A DNA stretch of 34,685 nucleotides, from NCBI GenBank assembly GCA_016787625.1, contig JAEUUD010000015.1, positions 1 through 34,685 of the forward strand, read 5' to 3'. Position 1 is the first letter of the stretch. Each line of letters starts with the position of its first letter. The notes under the pieces are model-generated. The model did no database searches. It was given only the letters and a program-made list of their open reading frames with translations, and was not told where the DNA came from. Shown here piece by piece: positions 1 to 7,908 of this stretch. Origin of the DNA: Cyclobacteriaceae bacterium. Its GTDB lineage: Bacteria; Bacteroidota; Bacteroidia; Cytophagales; Cyclobacteriaceae. The position numbers and the translations under genes are program-made.

Positions 1-1665
1 TATCCCAGCTATGGTGATACCTATCCAACATATGCCGGCGCTATCGGCATGACCTACGAACAGGCTGGCGGCGGATACGGAGGCCTCACTGTAACCACTC
101 GCGAAGGTGACCCGCTCACCCTCAAGGACAGGTTGACACACCATTTTACTACCGGGATTTCGACCGTTGAAATCTCGTCCATGAATGCTACACGTCTTGT
201 CGATGAATTTGAAAAATTCAACAGGGAAAACATCAATAATCCGGCAGCTCCATACAAGACGTATGTGCTGAAGGGTGATAATAATCCAGACAAGATCAAC
301 CAGTTGACACAGTGGATGGATACTCACCAAATCCGCTATGGATTCTCATCCATCGCCAAGCCTGCAAGGGGATTTGAATACCAGTCCCAGTCTACGACAA
401 ACTTCAACCTGACGACGGATGATGTGGTGATCAACATCTATCAGCCAAAGTCACGGTTTATCACAACCTTGTTTGAACCCCAATCAAAACTGCCCGACTC
501 CGCCACCTACGACATTACAGCGTGGAACCTAATGTACAACTACGATTTGAAGGCATACGCACTCAATGAGCGCATCAACATCGGCAAACCCTACCAGGCA
601 AAGGCGGTAGAATCACCAACTCTGCCAAAGGCACCATATGCATACCTCTTCACCTATGGCAGCATGCGTGACGTGGAGTTTCTCTGCTCTTTGCTTCAAA
701 AGGGAATTCGGGTGCGTTCAGCAACAAAAGCATTCACTACGGGAGGCCAGACATTTCAATCAGGAACATTGATTGTCACCCGGCGGAACAATGAAGGCAT
801 TGCAGATTTTGACAATGTCGTTCAGTCAACGGCCAAACAGATGGGTAGAAAGGTCTATTCAACAACCACCGGGTTTGTTGATCAGGGCAAGGATTTTGGT
901 TCGGGCTATGTCAGTTTCCTGAAAGCCCCCAAGGTTGCCGTACTGATCGGAGAGCAGACCTATTCGGGAAACACCGGTGAGGTGTGGCATTTGTTCGAAC
1001 AGCAGCTCCATTATCCCATTACGCAAATCGGCACTGAGTATTTCCGATCGGTTGATATGAAAAAATATGACGTGCTGATTGTTCCGGAAGGTAACTACAG
1101 GATTTTCGATGATACCATTCTGGATCAACTCAACCTTTGGGTTTCCAATGGCGGAAGACTGATCATCATTGCCAGCGCACTGAACTCTTTTGCAGAAAAG
1201 AAGGGCTTTGGACTCAAGAAGTACTTCACCGATGCAGAGAAGACCGAAGCAGAGAAAAAAGAGAAGGAAGCCAAAGAAAAAGATGCCCTCGTTCGATATG
1301 AAGAAGTTGAGCGCAAACAGATTTCTGATGCTATCTCAGGCGCCATCTATAAAGTGACCATGGATAAATCGCATCCGGTGGCCTTTGGGCTCAAGGAAAC
1401 GTACTTCACCCTCAAGACCAACGAACTTAGGTTCGGATTCCTGGAAGGTGGATGGAATGTCGGGGTCATTAAAGGAAATGCAAAACCTGTTCAGGGTTTT
1501 GCTGGAAACAAGGTGAATAAGCGGATGAGCAACAGCCTTTCAATAGGCGTAGAAGACAAGGGTCAGGGTGTGGTCATCTATATGGTTGACAATCCGCTGT
1601 TCCGGAATTTCTGGGAAAGCGGCAAAATGCTCTTTTGCAATGCGGTTTTTGTCGGTGTGCAGTAA
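1..1665 (+). CDS. Zinc carboxypeptidase, peptidase M14 family (5' end missing)
   Basis: The reading frame is open from base 1, so the true start lies upstream and only about 554 C-terminal residues are visible. The fragment opens with the end of an M14 catalytic domain: the segment GMTYEQAGG (fragment residues 16-24) matches the part of M14 peptidases carrying the general-base Glu, here E20. The HxxE zinc ligands must lie upstream of the window. From about residue 312 there is a Rossmann-like tail (VAVLIGEQTYSG, then YDVLIVPEGNY) resembling the class I glutamine amidotransferase fold often attached to large Bacteroidota M14 proteins. A highly charged Glu/Lys-rich insert lies at about residues 410-440. 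Such proteins are normally exported and about 800 residues long. Expected activity is removal of C-terminal residues from peptides; the substrate is not evident. The next gene follows after 50 nt on the same strand. Confidence 0.88.
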   Translation, partial: YPSYGDTYPTYAGAIGMTYEQAGGGYGGLTVTTREGDPLTLKDRLTHHFTTGISTVEISSMNATRLVDEFEKFNRENINNPAAPYKTYVLKGDNNPDKINQLTQWMDTHQIRYGFSSIAKPARGFEYQSQSTTNFNLTTDDVVINIYQPKSRFITTLFEPQSKLPDSATYDITAWNLMYNYDLKAYALNERINIGKPYQAKAVESPTLPKAPYAYLFTYGSMRDVEFLCSLLQKGIRVRSATKAFTTGGQTFQSGTLIVTRRNNEGIADFDNVVQSTAKQMGRKVYSTTTGFVDQGKDFGSGYVSFLKAPKVAVLIGEQTYSGNTGEVWHLFEQQLHYPITQIGTEYFRSVDMKKYDVLIVPEGNYRIFDDTILDQLNLWVSNGGRLIIIASALNSFAEKKGFGLKKYFTDAEKTEAEKKEKEAKEKDALVRYEEVERKQISDAISGAIYKVTMDKSHPVAFGLKETYFTLKTNELRFGFLEGGWNVGVIKGNAKPVQGFAGNKVNKRMSNSLSIGVEDKGQGVVIYMVDNPLFRNFWESGKMLFCNAVFVGVQ

Positions 1666-1688
1666 ACCACTGGCTGGAAAGTAAACCG

Positions 1689-1696
1689 TATCTTTA
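1689..1696 (+). promoter_or_regulatory. Possible -7 promoter element, TATCTTTA
   Basis: TATCTTTA matches the Bacteroidota -7 consensus TAnnTTTG except for the last base. It lies 19 nt before the ATG at 1716, in the 50-nt gap after the carboxypeptidase gene. No clear -33 TTG is seen at the expected distance, so this is a weak call. Confidence 0.35.
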
Positions 1697-1715
1697 CCAT
1701 ACTAACCCCACCCCT

Positions 1716-2585
1716 ATGAAACGTGTTGTGCTCACGTTCCTTGTTGGACTTCTGACTGTCTCTGTTATGGGACAGGCTGGTTCAGAAATTTACCTCTTTG
1801 ATCTTTCTGCAAAGAAGCAAGGTGTTTCTATAAAGAGACCCATCAACATCACCAAGCGAAAGGGGTATGACAATCAACCGTCCTTTCACCCGTCGCAGCC
1901 TGTGATCTATTATTCTTCCTTCAATGATGAAGGACGTTCGGACATCTGGTCTTATAACTACAAGACTGAATCGGGCAAACCCATCACGAGAACCGACGAA
2001 CGTGAGTATTCTCCTACTGTTACACCGGATAAAGAACATCTGTCCTGCATTATCCAGCGCGACAACAATGCTCAGGATCTTGGCAAGTACACAATGGAGG
2101 GCACTGAACCTTCGGTGATCATCGACAATATGATTGTCGGGTACCATGTGTGGGCAGATAACAGTCACCTGGGACTCTTTGTGCTGGGTACACCCAACAC
2201 CTTGCATTACCTCCGCCTTCCCACAAAGAAGGATACCATTGTAGCTGAAAATATCGGACGCTCACTACATAAGATCCCGGGACAGGGGGCCATCAGCTTT
2301 GTTCATAAAACTTCTGAAAAGGAATGGTTCATTAAGAAAATGAACACGGTCAGCATGGCCATTTCAACCGTAGCTCCTACACTGCCGGGAAAGGAAGACA
2401 TCTGCTGGCTTCCGGATGGAAGAGTACTTGGCAGCGATGGCACGTCGATCTTCTTCCTCGCGCCCGGCCCTGACCCTCAATGGAAGAAAGTGGAAGGAGA
2501 CGGCGTGGAAATACTGAAGGGAGTAACGCGCCTTGCCGTCAGCGCTGATGGAAAAAAACTCGCCGTGGTGGTGACGGAAGAGTAA
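1716..2585 (+). CDS. Exported PD40/TolB-like beta-propeller protein
   Basis: A protein of 289 residues. The start at 1716 was chosen because it gives a clean signal peptide (MKRVVLTFLVGLLTVSVMGQ, cleavage near residue 20); an in-frame upstream ATG at 1635 would overlap the carboxypeptidase gene and add an unsuitable N-terminus. The mature part has TolB-type propeller repeats: residues about 52-80 read NQPSFHP then IYYSSFNDEG and DIW, typical of PD40 blades, and the C-terminal VTRLAVSADGKKLAVV is another blade. Likely periplasmic or surface-exposed and non-catalytic. It follows the M14 gene by 50 nt and converges with the YCII gene, with only 2 nt between their stop codons. The specific partner is unknown. 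Confidence 0.8.
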   Translation: MKRVVLTFLVGLLTVSVMGQAGSEIYLFDLSAKKQGVSIKRPINITKRKGYDNQPSFHPSQPVIYYSSFNDEGRSDIWSYNYKTESGKPITRTDEREYSPTVTPDKEHLSCIIQRDNNAQDLGKYTMEGTEPSVIIDNMIVGYHVWADNSHLGLFVLGTPNTLHYLRLPTKKDTIVAENIGRSLHKIPGQGAISFVHKTSEKEWFIKKMNTVSMAISTVAPTLPGKEDICWLPDGRVLGSDGTSIFFLAPGPDPQWKKVEGDGVEILKGVTRLAVSADGKKLAVVVTEE

Positions 2586-2587
2586 GA

Positions 2588-3262
2588 CTACTTCTTCGGC
2601 TCGCAAAAAGATCCCCTGGCAATAAAGAGTTTCTTGGCTGACATCGTCAGGCTGCCGCGCTTAATGGCCGGGTCGTTGACCAGATTGTCCTTCCCTGGAT
2701 CTGCCTTCAGGATGAGAATACTTCCCTCTTGTTCACCCAAAGACCCTTCAGCAACAACATCTCCTTTGGCAATCCACGTCTTGATGTAGGCATTGTGCGA
2801 AGCAAGTACCTCCGGCAGATCATTCATCGTATCCTTGGTTTGATGTACCGTGTATATGACGAATGCATAGTTGGTCATCTCATAGTCCTCACCTACTGAA
2901 CAAATTGAACCATGACGAGGTTTATACGGGAAAATTTCGACATTCCATCTTTTGGCTTTGACTCCCGGATCTGTCTCCAGCCATCCCTTCACCTCATCCG
3001 TTGAGCCGGATTTAAAGACAAAAATTCCTCCGCCGCCCTCAAAAGGTCCTGCCGCCCAAAGTTTGCCTTCTTTGGCCAACCGGTCGATGTTGGCCATGTG
3101 TCCATCCATGATTTTCTTCACTTCCTCTTCGGGAAGTTGCTCCTTGTCTGCTTTGGTATTGAGAAAAACAAAAATGAAATCCTGACTGAGTGCATTCTGG
3201 AAAAAGATGGTGCAAACAAACAGCATCGTCGCCCTGATGAAATTCATTGGTCTCATATTCAT
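2588..3262 (-). CDS. Exported protein with two YCII-related domains
   Basis: Starting at the ATG at 3262 gives 224 residues. That start sits one base after the stop codon of the aminotransferase gene (TAA at 3266-3264), indicating translational coupling; in-frame ATGs at 3256 and 3247 are alternatives. The N-terminus has a hydrophobic signal segment ending around ALSQ. Two YCII-like ferredoxin folds follow, the first centred on HMANIDRLAKEGKL and a GPFEGGGGIFVFK strand, the second on HNAYIKTWIAKGDVV and GSLGEQEGSILILK. The conserved His of the YCII active-site-like pocket is present in both copies. YCII proteins are mostly uncharacterised; a few are hydrolytic dehalogenases. The export signal is unusual, since YCII proteins are mostly cytoplasmic. 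It is probably the second gene of an operon with the class V aminotransferase. Confidence 0.78.
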   Translation of the reverse strand: MNMRPMNFIRATMLFVCTIFFQNALSQDFIFVFLNTKADKEQLPEEEVKKIMDGHMANIDRLAKEGKLWAAGPFEGGGGIFVFKSGSTDEVKGWLETDPGVKAKRWNVEIFPYKPRHGSICSVGEDYEMTNYAFVIYTVHQTKDTMNDLPEVLASHNAYIKTWIAKGDVVAEGSLGEQEGSILILKADPGKDNLVNDPAIKRGSLTMSAKKLFIARGSFCEPKK

Positions 3263-3263
3263 G

Positions 3264-4415
3264 TTATTTGTTGCCAAGAAGTACAGTTGCCAGGCGGTTG
3301 AATTCTTTAGCGCTGTTATACAGATGCGGTGATACACGCATGAAATCCCCCCGAAAGGAAACGGAAATCTTGTTCCTCTTTACCCGATCCTTCATGGCGG
3401 CAATGGATGCACCTTGTGGAAATCGAATTCCAAAAAGATGCTGACCGCGATACGCATCATCTTCTACCCAAAAGCCTTTTGCTTTCAGTTGTCGTATCCC
3501 ATCAGCAGAAATTTCCTTACAGTATCGCTGCACCTGATCTGGTCCCCAGGCATTGACTTGTTTCAACGCTGCCAATATCATGGGTACAAGGATAAAATTG
3601 CTGTGTTCACCTACTTCATAGCGCAGTGATCCATGCTGATACTGCTGCTGATACCGAACCAGTCTCGCAAAGTCTTCGCTGCCATGACGGTTGATCCAGT
3701 TTTCCTCAATGGGTGTGCCTCCATCAAATGATTCATTGTAATAAGCGAGTCCAATCGAATAGGGTCCCATGAGCCATTTGTACCCTGCACATATAAGCGC
3801 ATCTGGTTTGATTTTTCTGACATCAAAGGGTAGTGCGCCTACTGATTGTGTTCCATCAACAATGAGTTTGGCTCCAACCTCACGAGCCTTGATCCCAATC
3901 TTTTCAAGATCAAAGCGTGTACCATCGGCCCAGTGAACATTCCCGATAGCAACAACCTTTACTCCCGGGTTTATCTCATCAAGGATTCTCTCATTCCATT
4001 TTTTTCCCCTATCAATGAGTGTATCTGGTGGGGCTACGGTGCGCACCACGGCCTTACACTCCCGGGCAAGTCGTTCCCACACATAGTAGTTGCTGGGAAA
4101 CTGTTCCTGTGCCACAATGATTCTTTCGCCCGGGTTAAGCTTGATATTCTTCGCTGCGGTAGCCAGGCCATAGGATGCTGAAGGAATGATCACGATCCTC
4201 CCGGGGTCGGTAGCATGGATAAGTTTTGCAAATTCCTTGCGAAGCACTTCACTGGTGGTGAAGAAATCTTCGGAAGAAATTCCTGCCGGATTGCGTTTGC
4301 GCCGAATTCCTTCCATGCCTGCCTTCTCCACTGCCTTTAACATGGGAGACATGTAACCGCAATTGAGATAAATGCCAGTGGCAGGAAGAGAAAACTTTGA
4401 CCTTTGATTTTTCAT
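3264..4415 (-). CDS. Class V PLP-dependent aminotransferase
   Basis: A 383-residue protein of the class V aminotransferase (NifS/isopenicillin-N-epimerase-like) fold. The PLP-binding signature VDGTQSVGALPFDV places the pyridine-N Asp at D187. The Schiff-base Lys lies in CAGYKWLMGP (K213). The SASYGLATAA segment near residue 79 binds cofactor phosphate. A C-terminal arginine in DFMRVSPHLYN fits the carboxylate-binding Arg of the family. Length matches the family. The substrate cannot be assigned: it does not look like a cysteine desulfurase, because no Cys-containing catalytic loop is seen, and epimerase-like or amino-acid transaminase roles are both possible. AGAAGG lies about 8 nt before the start and could act as a ribosome site, which is unusual for this region. 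The YCII gene follows after one base. Confidence 0.9.
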   Translation of the reverse strand: MKNQRSKFSLPATGIYLNCGYMSPMLKAVEKAGMEGIRRKRNPAGISSEDFFTTSEVLRKEFAKLIHATDPGRIVIIPSASYGLATAAKNIKLNPGERIIVAQEQFPSNYYVWERLARECKAVVRTVAPPDTLIDRGKKWNERILDEINPGVKVVAIGNVHWADGTRFDLEKIGIKAREVGAKLIVDGTQSVGALPFDVRKIKPDALICAGYKWLMGPYSIGLAYYNESFDGGTPIEENWINRHGSEDFARLVRYQQQYQHGSLRYEVGEHSNFILVPMILAALKQVNAWGPDQVQRYCKEISADGIRQLKAKGFWVEDDAYRGQHLFGIRFPQGASIAAMKDRVKRNKISVSFRGDFMRVSPHLYNSAKEFNRLATVLLGNK

Positions 4416-4542
4416 TGATGGACCTTCTGATTCTGTAAAATACCACCCAATTTTCGTGGTTTTGTGCGTTTCTGGCTACCGTCATTCAGGTTACCAAAGC
4501 GTGGATGGCAACATAAACATGCATACAGAATTTGCAAAGGGT

Positions 4543-4797
4543 ATGACGATCGAAAACTTCAGGGGAATAGAATTTGTCAGGATATCATCCATGCCCAAGG
4601 AGGATCAGGAAAAGATCTGGACTTCCTTCGAACACGGAAAAATCATCAAAATCATCAAAGACAATTCCCTGATGAATGACTGCATCCTTTACCCTGATTT
4701 TGCCGAATGGCAGGGCAAGCAGTCACCGCCATCCAAGTCATCACCTCAGATGACGAGGTCAACTGGCGCCTCCTTTAGTAAACTGGCCTTTGAATAG
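4543..4797 (+). CDS. Small conserved-looking hypothetical protein
   Basis: The predicted protein has 84 residues from the ATG at 4543, with AAAGGG just before it; an ATG at 4519 would add eight residues. The N-terminal two thirds (TIENFRGIEFVRISSMP, then KIIKIIKDNSLMNDCILY and DFAEW) look like a folded cytosolic domain with a normal hydrophobic pattern and one Cys, and resemble a small protein type I believe is common in Cytophagales. I cannot name a function. After W57 the frame becomes Ser/Pro/Thr-rich and ends SKLAFE. The neighbouring frame from 4707 to 4778 reads as a more protein-like stretch, so a sequencing frameshift in this tail cannot be excluded. It is divergent from the aminotransferase gene (127 nt between starts). 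Confidence 0.55.
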   Translation: MTIENFRGIEFVRISSMPKEDQEKIWTSFEHGKIIKIIKDNSLMNDCILYPDFAEWQGKQSPPSKSSPQMTRSTGASFSKLAFE

Positions 4798-5103
4798 GTC
4801 ACACTCCTCAGATCACTACCTATCATCAGCATCAATATCACTGTAGTGAGTTGACTATTAGTGCTTTATAATGCCTCGATTTTAAAAGAGCGACGCGGAG
4901 ATATCCACAAAGAACTGATTGATTAAAATCGTTATAACTGTCTGACAATCATATCAATATGCCTTAATATTCTGGTGATGTGGATAAAAGAGGTCTTTTG
5001 TGGAATTCTTTATACCCCCAATTTGAGGAGATTTATAAGTGCCTGAATTTTAGCACTTTTGTCTCGCCTACCCGGAAGCAAAAAATCCGTTACAACTACC
5101 CTA
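4798..5103. other. AT-rich intergenic region without a convincing gene
   Basis: About 306 nt lie between the small protein gene and the thioredoxin gene. The stretch is clearly richer in A and T than the flanking genes and no reading frame in it looks coding. The frame from 4980 runs into the thioredoxin gene out of phase and is a shadow. It holds one inverted repeat at 5037-5058 and probably the promoter of the thioredoxin gene, but no exact TAnnTTTG could be placed next to the start. No tRNA-like cloverleaf was recognised. Confidence 0.6.
5037..5058 (+). repeat. Short inverted repeat upstream of the thioredoxin gene
   Basis: AAGTGC (5037-5042) and GCACTT (5053-5058) are perfect 6-bp arms around a 10-nt AT-rich spacer, 45 nt before the ATG at 5104. 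This could be an operator, a leader hairpin or chance. Only the complementarity is seen directly. Confidence 0.35.
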
Positions 5104-5589
5104 ATGAAGTCTCATCAACCTCAGCTTCTAGCCCTTTTCATACTGCTTATAGCCGGGTCTGCCATCGGCCAGACAAAGGACCTCATGCACCTTGCCCAAT
5201 TGCAGGAACAAATCAAGGGCGAAGGAGACAAGATTCAGGTGGTCAACTTCTGGGCCACCTGGTGTGCGCCGTGCATTAAGGAGCTGCCGCTTTTTGAGAA
5301 GCTCAATGACGACAGAAAAGATGTTAAGGTACGGCTCGTCAGCCTTGATCTCGACCTTGACCCTAACGTTGAGAAAGTGAGGGGATTCGTGAAGAGAAAA
5401 AAAATACGATCTGAAGTGATTATCCTTGATGAGAAGAATCCAAACAGTTGGATTGATAAGGTTGACAAGGATTGGTCCGGCGCGCTTCCCGCTACATTGG
5501 TGATTAACAATAAAACCGGAAAACGTAAGTTTGTTGAAAGGGAACTTCACGCCGGCGATCTGGAGAAATTAATAGCCGAAGTCCAATGA
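5104..5589 (+). CDS. Exported TlpA-like thioredoxin-fold protein
   Basis: Starting at 5104 gives 161 residues with a signal peptide (hydrophobic stretch about residues 7-22, ending AIGQ). An upstream in-frame ATG at 5059 would bury that signal behind a basic extension and is less likely. The mature domain has the thioredoxin core: VVNFWATWCAPC with the active-site pair C54/C57, followed by KELPLFEKL, and the cis-Pro segment ALPATLVIN about 70 residues later. A Trp-Cys-Ala-Pro-Cys site in an exported protein is typical of TlpA/ResA-type periplasmic disulphide reductases, which keep substrates such as apocytochromes reduced. No cytochrome maturation genes are nearby. The redoxin gene follows after 30 nt, probably in the same transcript. 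Confidence 0.87.
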   Translation: MKSHQPQLLALFILLIAGSAIGQTKDLMHLAQLQEQIKGEGDKIQVVNFWATWCAPCIKELPLFEKLNDDRKDVKVRLVSLDLDLDPNVEKVRGFVKRKKIRSEVIILDEKNPNSWIDKVDKDWSGALPATLVINNKTGKRKFVERELHAGDLEKLIAEVQ

Positions 5590-5619
5590 TTAAAGAAACC
5601 AAACTAACAAGATCAAATT

Positions 5620-6225
5620 ATGAAGAGAGTCATTTTTGCCCTGATTGCCGTGGTGATGCTCGGTGCCGCTACGCCGAAGAACGGATATGAAGTAGGCGAC
5701 ACGGTCACCGACTTCAGCCTTAAGAATGTAGATGGAAAAATGGTATCCCTGGCCGATTTTAAGGACGCCAAAGGTGCCATCATTGTTTTTGACTGCAATA
5801 CATGCCCTGTATCCAAGAAATACAACGAGCGAATCATTGCCCTCAATGAGAAGTTCGCTTCCAAAGGTTTTCCACTCATTGCCATCAACCCCAATTCACC
5901 TGAAGTATCTTCAGGCGACTCCTTTGAGGCGATGGTTAGTTATGCAAAGAATAAAGGTTATCGTTTTCCTTACCTCTACGATGCCAGCCAGGCTGTGCCA
6001 ACTCAGTTTGGCGCTACCAATACACCACATGTATTCGTCCTTGCCAAGGATGGTGCCTCTATGAAAGTTGCTTACATCGGTGCCATTGATGACAATGCCT
6101 CCAGCGCAGCGGACGCGACGCACCGTTATGTTGAAGAAGCGGTCAATGAATTGATGCAAGGCAAGCAGGTGACAACCAAGAAAACCAAGGCCATCGGTTG
6201 TACCATCAAGTGGAAAGCCTCTTAA
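5620..6225 (+). CDS. Exported redoxin/AhpC-TSA-like thiol protein with a CxxC site
   Basis: The predicted protein has 201 residues, with a short signal segment (MKRVIFALIAVVMLGAAT) and then a peroxiredoxin-like fold: GDTVTDFSLKNVDGK, a strand ending IIVFDCNTCPVSKKY, and the downstream strand/cis-Pro region TPHVFVLAKDG. The active site is C59-N-T-C62 rather than the PxxxTxxC of classical peroxiredoxins, so it more likely works as a thiol-disulphide oxidoreductase than a peroxidase. This type, with CNTCPVSKKY, recurs in Bacteroidota. The gene is 30 nt downstream of the TlpA-like gene on the same strand, suggesting joint action in envelope redox chemistry. It converges with the GH3 gene, with 5 nt between the stop codons. 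Confidence 0.85.
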   Translation: MKRVIFALIAVVMLGAATPKNGYEVGDTVTDFSLKNVDGKMVSLADFKDAKGAIIVFDCNTCPVSKKYNERIIALNEKFASKGFPLIAINPNSPEVSSGDSFEAMVSYAKNKGYRFPYLYDASQAVPTQFGATNTPHVFVLAKDGASMKVAYIGAIDDNASSAADATHRYVEEAVNELMQGKQVTTKKTKAIGCTIKWKAS

Positions 6226-6229
6226 GGCT
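6216..6229. terminator. Weak bidirectional hairpin between convergent genes
   Basis: AGCCT (6216-6220) and AGGCT (6225-6229) form a 5-bp stem with a CTTA loop, overlapping the redoxin stop codon and lying just beyond the GH3 stop codon. There is no T-run, so a terminator role is only suggested by position. Confidence 0.25.
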
Positions 6230-6230
6230 C

Positions 6231-7745
6231 CTACTTCAACAGTAAAAGAATATCATCAACGTACTCTCTGGAATTACTGAGGCGGGGCACTTTGTTTTGC
6301 CCCCCCAGTTTTCCTCTCTTCTTCATCCAGTTGTAAAACGTTCCTTCCGGCACCTGATGAACCTTTGGCGCTACCAGGGCAAGGTCGTGGAAACGCTTCG
6401 CATCATAATCTGAATTGATTTTCCTAAGGGTGTCATCCAGGATGCCCGTAAACTCTTCCAGGCTCCTTGGAACAGTGTGGAACTCTATGATCCACTCGTG
6501 ACCTCCTCGTTTGTTTTTCTCAAGATAAATGGGCGCTGCGGTAAAGTTGGTGATCACAGCACCGGTTATCTCGCAAGCGCGGGTAACGGCGGTCTCAGCA
6601 TTCTCAATGATGACCTCCTCACCAAAAGCATTGATGAAGTGTTTGGTCCGTCCTGATATCTTTATTCGATACGGTGTCTTGCTGGTGAATTTCACGGTGT
6701 CACCGATATTGTATCTCCACAGCCCGGCATTGGTGGTGATCACCATTGCATAGTTCTTCCCAATCTCCACTTCGCTGAGTGGAATGGCTGATGGGTTCTC
6801 ATCGTCTGATTCTTCGGTAGGAACAAACTCATAGAATATCCCGTAATCCAGCATCAGCAGCATTTCTTCGGAGCCCTTCTGATCCTGAATGCCAAAGAAC
6901 CCCTCGCTGGCATTGTACGTCTCCCAATACTGCATCTGGTCACTTGGAATAAGTGCCTTGAATAGGGAACGATATGGAGAGAATGCGACAGCGCCGTGAA
7001 AAAAAACTTCGAGATTGGGCCACACTTCCAAAACAGATTTCTTTTCCAGCTCCATGACACGCTGCAGGAGCAGGACCGTCCAGGTGGGCACACCGGCAAT
7101 GTGTGTTACGTCTACCTTCGTAGTTTCTCTGGCAAGTTTTTCGATTTTCTCCTCCCAGTTGCTCATCAGGGCGACCTCAAGGCTCGGCGTTCGTATTAGC
7201 TGTGCCCATACAGGAAGGTTTTGCATCAACACCGCCGAGACATCACCATAGTGTGAACTGGCCGATGGGTCAAGTTCATTAATCTGATGACTGCCGCCAA
7301 GCGCCAATCCTCGTCCAGAAAATATCTTAGTGTCAGGGTTGTTATTGATGTAGATGCAATAGAGATCCTTTCCTCCCTTAAAGTGACATTCCTCCAGGGA
7401 TTCAGTGGAAATAGGAATGAACTTACTCCTCGCATTGGTGGTTCCTGAAGATTTTGAAAACCACTTGATCTCTGTGGGCCAAAGAATGTTCTGTTCACCC
7501 TTCATCATCCTTTCCACGTATGGGAACATGCGTTCGTAAGAATGAACCGGCACCTGTCGTGCAAAATCATCGTAGTTGACGATTTCATCAAAGCGATGGG
7601 CCTTGCCAAATTCCGTATGCCGCGCCGTGAGCAGCAGTTTCTGCAGAAGCTCATCCTGCACATCGTCCGGATATTTCATGAAGAGCTCAATCTGATGCAT
7701 GCGCTTCTTCATGACCCAGGTAAGGATGGAGTCAAGTAATATCAT
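6231..7745 (-). CDS. GH3 auxin-responsive promoter superfamily protein
   Basis: A 504-residue member of the GH3 branch of the ANL (acyl-CoA synthetase-like) superfamily. Three ATP/substrate motifs are visible: the phosphate-binding loop WFSKSSGTTNARSKFIP (SSGTT at 99-103), YNASEGFFGIQ (277-287), and GLWRYNIGDTVKF (341-353) followed by ISGRTKHFINAFGEE (363-377). In plants these enzymes adenylate carboxylic acids and join them to amino acids (acyl-acid amido synthetases). Bacterial homologues are common in Bacteroidota but their substrates are unsettled. Length is somewhat below the plant enzymes but all core motifs are intact, so it is probably an active cytosolic adenylating enzyme. It is transcribed away from gdhA across a 163-nt gap and has its own promoter-like motif. 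The proximity to glutamate dehydrogenase is suggestive at most. Confidence 0.9.
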   Translation of the reverse strand: MILLDSILTWVMKKRMHQIELFMKYPDDVQDELLQKLLLTARHTEFGKAHRFDEIVNYDDFARQVPVHSYERMFPYVERMMKGEQNILWPTEIKWFSKSSGTTNARSKFIPISTESLEECHFKGGKDLYCIYINNNPDTKIFSGRGLALGGSHQINELDPSASSHYGDVSAVLMQNLPVWAQLIRTPSLEVALMSNWEEKIEKLARETTKVDVTHIAGVPTWTVLLLQRVMELEKKSVLEVWPNLEVFFHGAVAFSPYRSLFKALIPSDQMQYWETYNASEGFFGIQDQKGSEEMLLMLDYGIFYEFVPTEESDDENPSAIPLSEVEIGKNYAMVITTNAGLWRYNIGDTVKFTSKTPYRIKISGRTKHFINAFGEEVIIENAETAVTRACEITGAVITNFTAAPIYLEKNKRGGHEWIIEFHTVPRSLEEFTGILDDTLRKINSDYDAKRFHDLALVAPKVHQVPEGTFYNWMKKRGKLGGQNKVPRLSNSREYVDDILLLLK

Positions 7746-7756
7746 AGGTCAGATGC

Positions 7757-7764
7757 CAAAAATA
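7757..7764 (-). promoter_or_regulatory. -7 promoter element TATTTTTG for the GH3 gene
   Basis: Read on the minus strand, TATTTTTG is an exact match to TAnnTTTG, 11 nt before the GH3 start codon at 7745. This implies a very short 5' leader. No -33 element was assigned. Confidence 0.5.
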
Positions 7765-7855
7765 GGCCCTGCCGGTCAGCCCGCAAAACGCAGCGCTTCT
7801 CAGGGGCCCATTGAAATGACCCTCCGTTCCGGCCTGCAAAGAGGGCTCGAAATCG

Positions 7856-7885
7856 TTTGTAAAACTATATCTTCTGCTAACTTGG
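7856..7885 (+). promoter_or_regulatory. Candidate promoter of gdhA (TTTG-N18-TAACTTGG)
   Basis: TTTG at 7856-7859 and TAACTTGG at 7878-7885 (one mismatch to TAnnTTTG) are separated by 18 nt, close to the usual Bacteroidota -33/-7 spacing. The element ends 23 nt before the gdhA ATG at 7909. Confidence 0.45.
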
Positions 7886-7908
7886 TCCTTCGATAAACCG
7901 TAAATCCT

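Noticed and set aside
4980-5279. 99-residue open frame before and across the thioredoxin start
   Set aside because: It overlaps the thioredoxin gene out of frame and its translation looks random.
7790-7860. Possible structured leader between the GH3 gene and gdhA
   Set aside because: Only short 4-bp complementarities (CATT-GA-AATG with flanking AGGG/CCCT) were seen; too weak to call.
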